Shown: piece by piece, positions 57,959 through 64,000 of the stretch
How the letters are laid out: each line of letters opens with the position of its first letter
Numbering within the stretch: the stretch's first letter is position 1
Origin: Oasisia sp. SBJ-2009
Lineage: Eukaryota > Annelida > Polychaeta > Sabellida > Siboglinidae
DNA: 64,000 nucleotides
Assembly: GCA_964017155.1 (NCBI GenBank)
Contig: OZ024856.1
Location: 5,506,813 to 5,570,812, forward strand
Direction: 5' to 3'
The notes under the pieces: generated by a model
What the model saw: only the letters and a program-made list of their open reading frames with translations
Told to the model about the DNA's origin: nothing
The model's database searches: none
Program-made: the position numbers and the translations under genes

Positions 57959-60900
57959 CTAAATGAAGACTTGATTATAAGCACATTCTTCCATGAATGG
58001 CTTCACAAATGTACTTGTACAAAAATAGAAGGTGAGACCGAAGGCTACAGAGACCGGCAATGCCGGTAATGCCTTCTTGACGACGATCAAACACAGAAGT
58101 GTGATGGCCAGTCCCTGAAACGAACAACTACCATGTTAGCTGTTATTGTGAGCGAGGCAATATATCAACTTTGATATCCCATAGGCAATTCATTACGCAT
58201 GAATTGGAATTTATGTAATTTAATGACGTTGTAAATGTGTTATTCCGAGTTATCAACTAGATACGACATGCGATTTTTCTATCGCCTTTTTCTATTTTAT
58301 TCGTGGTCGTTTATAGTCATCCACCATCATCAAACAAACACCCACCCATCAAGGGAACACTAACCATACTACACGGTTTTTGCTAGACTAACATTCGCTA
58401 GCACAACACTTGGTCATACGAAGCCACTCGGCACCTCCATCGGTGCACGTACTGGTAATTTGGCTAACAATAATGCAGCATGAAAGTCACATGTGTTTTC
58501 AATGGCGTACAGCTGTTTTGTTCAACCTTGGAGTATTCATTCCGAAAATTAACGGATACTATACGTACGATGAGTATAGCAACGAAGCACGCCAGTGTAG
58601 TGTTCCAGTCTCCAAGAGCTGAGGCTTTTCCTACCAGCATACTGTAGAAAATGAAATCGCCCAGTCCTAGCATTACTCCATCTGAAATCAGTAATTGATT
58701 GGGTCTTGTCAACTCTGATAAAGACAGTTAACATGTAACGTCTAAGTCTGAGTAAGACACTCAGCTACCATTGGGCATTTCGCGGCGTCGTTCCAGACAT
58801 CGGGAGACAGGCGAGAGAGAGCAGATATGATACGGATTTTAACTAAATTTATGGAGTAATTATTTTTAATCACATTATGGCTTGTATACGTCACAAACCT
58901 ATATTGCATAATGGAATAATTGTTTACTGTTAGTGACTAAGTAAAACAATTCGAAACAAACGAACTAAGCCACCGATTAGTTTATTGTAGCGCGTAATAG
59001 ATGGCGTGCTGATAAATTTTAGTTCTGTAAACTGTGGCAGGTGGCTCAACTGGTGGGAACGGGGCGCGTGGCAGGCGCGTGACGATTATAAAAAAAAGCA
59101 GTACAGGAAATGGAGCTCGACGCCGAGTTCAATGAAATCGCCTGCATTTCTGATTTCAAAATGTTGACGCTTGCCAGTGAAACTTCGATATACGCGCGAA
59201 CTGCTGAAATTAATTATCATTATTTTATGACACTGTGTGTTTTGCCGTACGCAGTGTAAACGTGCAGAAGTAAAACTTCGGTAATCTTCCAGTTAACTGG
59301 CCCCAATAATCGAAAAATCCGTGGAAAAAACGTTTTGAAAACGTCTTAATAATTTAGGACAGTTAACTGGAAGATCTGATTAATGATACAGATTGATACG
59401 GATTCTTACAAAATTTTAGGTTAAAAATACGGATTGCCATCCCAAAAATGTGGCATGTCTGAGAGAGAAGCTGTTGTTTTTCAATCAAGCTATATTGTTC
59501 CTCAAAAATGGAACCTTTCCACCAGACAGAACACTGGGGCACGTGCTGTAGGTTAAACACATTGTCAAGTGTCTAAGCGTCTCACGAAATACCGACGTGT
59601 TTCAACCCGCATTGACAGGCAACCACATAGGTGTTCGGAAATGAGGGATAGGTTAGAAAGAAAAGAGGGAACGATTGGATATGCAGAAAAGGATGATCAG
59701 GAAAAGACGCGATGCATGCATATTCCAATGCCTACTTGTAGACAGGCACGTTGGAAGGGCGGGGAGTGGGAGACAGAGTTACAGGGAGAAACATAGTGCA
59801 GGCAAGCAGGATAGCCGATTGTTTAGACTGGGAAAAGGTCAACACGCAAAGTTAGGATTTCCAAGCGACATGCACATTGCACATGCGGCGAAAAAAAGAT
59901 ATTCATATGTCATTTGTACAAACATGGATGTTATTTTCACGCAAATGCGGAAATCAAATCGCTCTACACGAATCGTATCCGGGCGCAGGAATCGTGTAAG
60001 AAAATCTCTTTGGTACATGACGTCACTACAAGGTGTTTCCGGATTCGCATGCAGTGCCCGCGTGTACATGGAATCCTAGCCTTTATAAGGCAACTGGTGC
60101 TTACCCTCTTTCAAGTAGCTGCGTGACACGGCCAACTGGAGCTTCTGGTATTCAACCACAGCGTGGTCGAGTGGTTGCGTGGGTGGTTGGATGGTGAGTG
60201 CAGGCACACCCGTCACAGACGACCCACTCGGCGTGGCAGGCAGGATCACCGCTGAAATACGTAGTCACGCTTACATTTTCCCGGTCGTTATGAACTTTCC
60301 GATTGACATTTCTGCGCATGCGCGATACATGTATAATCACCAATGTGCAGCGAAACTACAAGGTATTTTTGGTATAGGTGGCACGAGCTATTCGTTAACC
60401 CTCCTGTGATTATTACTGTGAAGAGTTGCTTAAAATGTCGTTCAATACAATAAAATATTACGTTTGTTTCAATCATTGTCACGGATTATGGCGCTCTACA
60501 GTCAAGTGATTTACGCTTGCTATCAAAACATGCTTCAAAACTGGATTGCCTCGTGTTAATTTGCGACAAATAAATTTGCTGAGATGTTATATACATCCTA
60601 GCGAACAACCCGTAGTATTTATACCATGCTTTGTCATTTCGCTGCACATTGATGATTTTACGTTTATCGCGCATGCGCAGAAACGTCAATCGGAACGTTT
60701 ATAACGGCGGGAAATGTAACCGTTACAACGTCATTCAACTAAACATTATCAGGTGTATGTCGAAGAAAAACAAAATAAAAATAATAGCCTAATACTGCGT
60801 GATCATTGACAAAGACATATCGTGTAGGCCTGACGTGAATGCTCTTTCTGATGTAGCAATTATACGTATTCTATTACTTCACTGATACAAGGTAATGTTA

Positions 60901-63360
60901 CGAATTCATTACAAAGAAAACGTCCTACCAAAGGAGGATCAAGTTGCGTATGCGTGACGTAAATTCACCAAACCAAGCGAGGTACACCAACTGGTTAGCA
61001 ACACTACTGATATTTATGCGTGTCGCTATCAAAAATAAGTTGCTGACCTGGAGGAGGTCTGACGTTTTCACGTGACTCAGCCATCGTTGCTATGTTCCAC
61101 AACATCGTCGCTGAAATATGACGATCATCGGTTTTTCATATGGTACTACAGTTGTAAACTGCTAGTAGATTCAGGAGCCGAGCTATACTTACTGTGCACA
61201 AACACCTATTATAAGGCCACACTGTGCACCATGCATGCATACATAACGGTTTGTCTTTACAAATCGGAGCAATGCAGCAAATGCGGCGATGCACATGTCG
61301 TCTTTCATTGTTATGTCTACTGTGCAGGCTATACATAATGTAGATATGTCACTATAATACATAAGCATAACTTACATCAGAAAGTGGCACAGTCAGTTGA
61401 GAAAATATAATTTAAGCGAGAACAAACGATTAGCCTAAATACATGGCTGATACGACAGGTTGTGTTGTAATACCATGCCCGTAGTGTGGTTGATTTGTGG
61501 GGTTATGTTTTCTCCATTGAAGCTCAACTAAACCCCAAACTTCCAAATGCACCCCAACAAAGGTTCACCAAAACCCTCCAACTACACCCGCTTTCTTCAG
61601 AACTGCAACGACACTCCCTTTAGGGTAACCAAAAATTTCCAACTACACCCGTCCGTTAAAAATCTAACTGCAATCCTTTCAGAGTCGCAAAATCCTATCT
61701 GTTGAAACCTCCAAATGCCTTTGTGATCACCAACATCTGTAACTGCACCTCTCCCTATAAGGATCACTAATAAACCTCCAATCGCACCCCGTCTTATAGC
61801 TCAAACTATCAAACTCGTGTATATTCAACCTGAATACTCTTTGCCTTAGCTTACTACCTTCATATCACACCACCCAAGCATACGCGTATGAATACACCAT
61901 GCAACTTACACGAGTAGATAAGTGCTGGGAAGACCTTCCTGTCTCTATCCTGCGCAGTCTCCACTAGCTTCTTCAGTGGGCCGTGTGGGCTCAACACAGC
62001 GACAATATCTAACATACGCAGAGAAAGTACGTTTTAACAGTTTAGCCTGCTGATTCATTGGCCGAAACCGTTTGAAAAGTTGTCCCGATTTGTGACGCTT
62101 CGTCGTATGTTTTGTATGACCAAACAATATTATCTTTTAATTTACGGACTTACTAAATTAACTAAACACAACGTGGCGGACGGCAAACCCCTTCAACATG
62201 TTTAGAACAGTTACTGAGTAGTCAATGAAAGCCTATACTAATAAACACCCTTCTTTAAATGTCGTGCACCTACCAGCTTCAGTAGATCCACGCATAGACG
62301 ACAATAACATACTGTACATTAAACACATTTGTTTGATCAACGTCCGTAGTCAGTTTCATTATAACATATCCATGAATCTGACGACATGCCAAGAAAATAA
62401 CATGCATTTTCAAGCAGATCAACGGCTCTTAATATTTTAGTCTCTTTCAAACACATTGTAATGCGTGTTCAGATGACGAATTAATGTGCGTGCGTGCGTG
62501 CAAGCATCTTGTGTCACAAACGACACACCATACTCACCCCATAACGCAACGATGACCAGTACAGACCACGTGGTCCAGTCTGGCAGATGTTTGATGAACA
62601 TAAGAGAGACGAGAGCACTGATGACGATCATGTACGTCTGCTGCACCAATAACGGACCCCTGCAGTGGATGACGATCATCCCGATGACGCCGAAGTTCCA
62701 CACAAGCATTGCCGTTGTGAAGTCGTCGATCGCCACGTTGTAAGCTTTCAGCAGCTCGCTGATTGAAACGCAATACGCATACTTCAAACAGGACATTAGT
62801 GGCATCATTAGTTAGGATATCAGGAAGGGGGCAGACTGTGCAGAAATGCATGCTATGCAGTGGCGCAAGTATACACAAATATAAACTATTACAAAAACTG
62901 CTTGAATGGTCTTAGAAAGCCTAAACATGTCGATGACTATGGGATACGACAAACCTCGACGGCAATTAAAGAGACCAAATATAAATCGTTCTAACTGGGA
63001 TCATACAAAGCCTATAGTATAAATAAGACGATAATCCACTTGACGGCAAGCTGTCCAGAATCGAAACAAAAGCGATTTCTTAAAAATTACCGCTCGGTAA
63101 GTTTTCTCTTTGACCAATCGACGTTGTAGTTTTGCAAAATGAAACTGAAATGAGCAAAATTCGAACCGAGGAGGCACAACTGCGTACTTGCGTACTTGCG
63201 AGAGACTTACGATGTCGTGCGCCGAGTGCTGACGTAAAGTTTTATAGACTGCGCACCTAGCTGACCAAAAACAAAACATAAAACACACTTACTGTATATA
63301 CAATAATCCAAAAAAGAACAGCATCAGGAAAGTTGCGAAGAACATCCAGGCTTGGAGAAG
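57959..63360 (-). CDS. PSEN: Presenilin, catalytic subunit of gamma-secretase (5' partial, seven exons)
   Basis: Minus-strand exons in order: 63293-63360, 62538-62758, 61910-62008, 61048-61110, 60105-60251, 58569-58681, 57959-58114 (TAG). All phases agree. Presenilin is the multipass aspartyl protease that cuts Notch, APP and other proteins within the membrane. Seen: the TM2 helix [18 protein letters not shown], then [31 protein letters not shown] and [11 protein letters not shown]. The first catalytic Asp is in a codon split between exons two and three ([13 protein letters not shown]), then [19 protein letters not shown] short loop follows, then the second Asp in [19 protein letters not shown], the KKALPALP motif and a C-terminus ending V-F-I. 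The residue before the first Asp is Trp where presenilins normally have Tyr. One donor is GTCAGC, which is weak. The N-terminal exons are right of the window. Confidence 0.96.
59284..59375. repeat. Short inverted-repeat element, intronic
   Basis: Perfect 16 bp terminal repeats ATCTTCCAGTTAACTG and complement enclose a 92 bp unit with a second internal palindrome (ACGTTTTGAAAACGT). A MITE or regulatory hairpin; no clear target duplication. Confidence 0.55.
60272..60718. mobile_element. 447 bp MITE in presenilin intron with NRF1-like sites in both arms
   Basis: Ends TACATTTTCCCGGTCGTTAT and, reverse complemented, TACATTTCCCGCCGTTATAA, with TA at the tips. Both ~85 bp arms contain CTGCGCATGCGCGAT, matching the NRF1 consensus, and CAATGTGCAGCGAAA. 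The left end lies 21 bases from the start of the presenilin loop exon at 60251, on its acceptor side. A related arm occurs near 44815-44910. Confidence 0.75.
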
Positions 63361-64000
63361 CTGAAAAATAAATACATGTTTTCAATAGCATAATCGACAT
63401 TATAAATCACTCTATTTTGAATAAATGTATGACAACTTTTAGCATATTGTATTTAAGTGCCCCAACTTTTGATATATTTCAAGAAGTGAAACTATATGCA
63501 ATTCTAAGGCATTTCTATGCCTATAGCAAAATTGATATTGCCTGGTATATTTGATATTGTTTTTATGTAATTATTGTTCTTATTGTTTTTAGTATTATTT
63601 TATTTTCAATAGTATTGCATTTAATTTAATCAACCTATGATTGAAACCTTGATACATACACTTATAAAAGATTTATATTTATAAAGGATGATGACAAGTA
63701 TATTTGATATTGTGTGTTTTATGCTTGTAATGTTCTTATTGTTTTTGTTATTGTATTGTTGTTTTAAGCATTTCTGAAGGCTCATTTATTCAAACGAGCC
63801 TTTGTTCACGAACACTGACTTTCATTTAAAGGTGTCACTCGTTTTGTCTTTTAATGTTTGATTTAATTATGTATTTATTATTAACTTTTTATCCTGAGCC
63901 ATTTTTCTTATCTTAAATTTATAATTAATTTATTTTTAAACTTTATTTCTTAATGATATTTTAACTGGACATTTGATGCCACGTTTTTATAATGTTGAAA
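63361..64000 (-). other. Presenilin intron (partial)
   Basis: Very AT-rich. No exon was found between the acceptor at 63361-63363 and the window edge, so the preceding presenilin exon is off the window. Confidence 0.6.

Noticed and set aside
59569..60126. Several overlapping + strand frames
   Set aside because: They fall in a presenilin intron on the opposite strand, with no domains.

Overview
This window looks like nuclear DNA of an invertebrate animal, most likely a marine lophotrochozoan such as a mollusc. That assignment is an inference from three things: AT-rich DNA with small GT-AG exons, animal-only genes (NOVA, a TJAP1/BEGAIN relative, presenilin), and a dense, nested transposon load. 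No prokaryotic, CRISPR or rRNA features were seen.

Layout. At 2-1198 lies the last coding exon of a NOVA/Pasilla-type KH splicing factor, followed by a long UCAU-rich 3' region ending at a polyadenylation signal near 5975. At 6648-11672 and again at 31959-36983 sit two apparently near-identical 5.0 kb copies of a DNA transposon with about 118 bp terminal inverted repeats and TTAA target duplications. Between them, at 18113-26344, a seven-exon TJAP1/BEGAIN-family coiled-coil gene reads through in phase to give a predicted 319 aa protein. Its introns hold minisatellites and two CAGGG-ended transposons with 5 bp target duplications.

The most unusual region is 37.3-51.1 kb. Four short + strand reading frames at 37315, 38007, 50141 and 50862 each encode a small protein with one N-terminal membrane segment built on the same pattern (basic residue, aromatics, then G-[LV]-[SA]-F-x2-G-x3-G). 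The third matches vertebrate mitoregulin (MTLN) over its full 50-residue core without a gap. The members sit about 0.7 kb apart in two pairs. The 12 kb between the pairs is a stack of nested mobile elements: a TA-target DNA transposon interrupted by a broken RTE-like retrotransposon and MITEs, a hAT element with an 8 bp duplication, and a gag-only LTR element. The simplest reading is a compact tandem family of mitoregulin-like microproteins later split by transposons. The fourth member may also be the first exon of a longer spliced gene ending at 53534.

From 54.2 to 56.5 kb is a decayed minus-strand non-LTR retrotransposon with a C-terminal zinc finger. From 57959 to 63360, on the minus strand, are seven exons of presenilin, the gamma-secretase catalytic subunit, running from the second membrane segment to the stop codon; its 5' exons are off the right edge. 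All splice joins reported were checked by hand for phase but not against transcripts.
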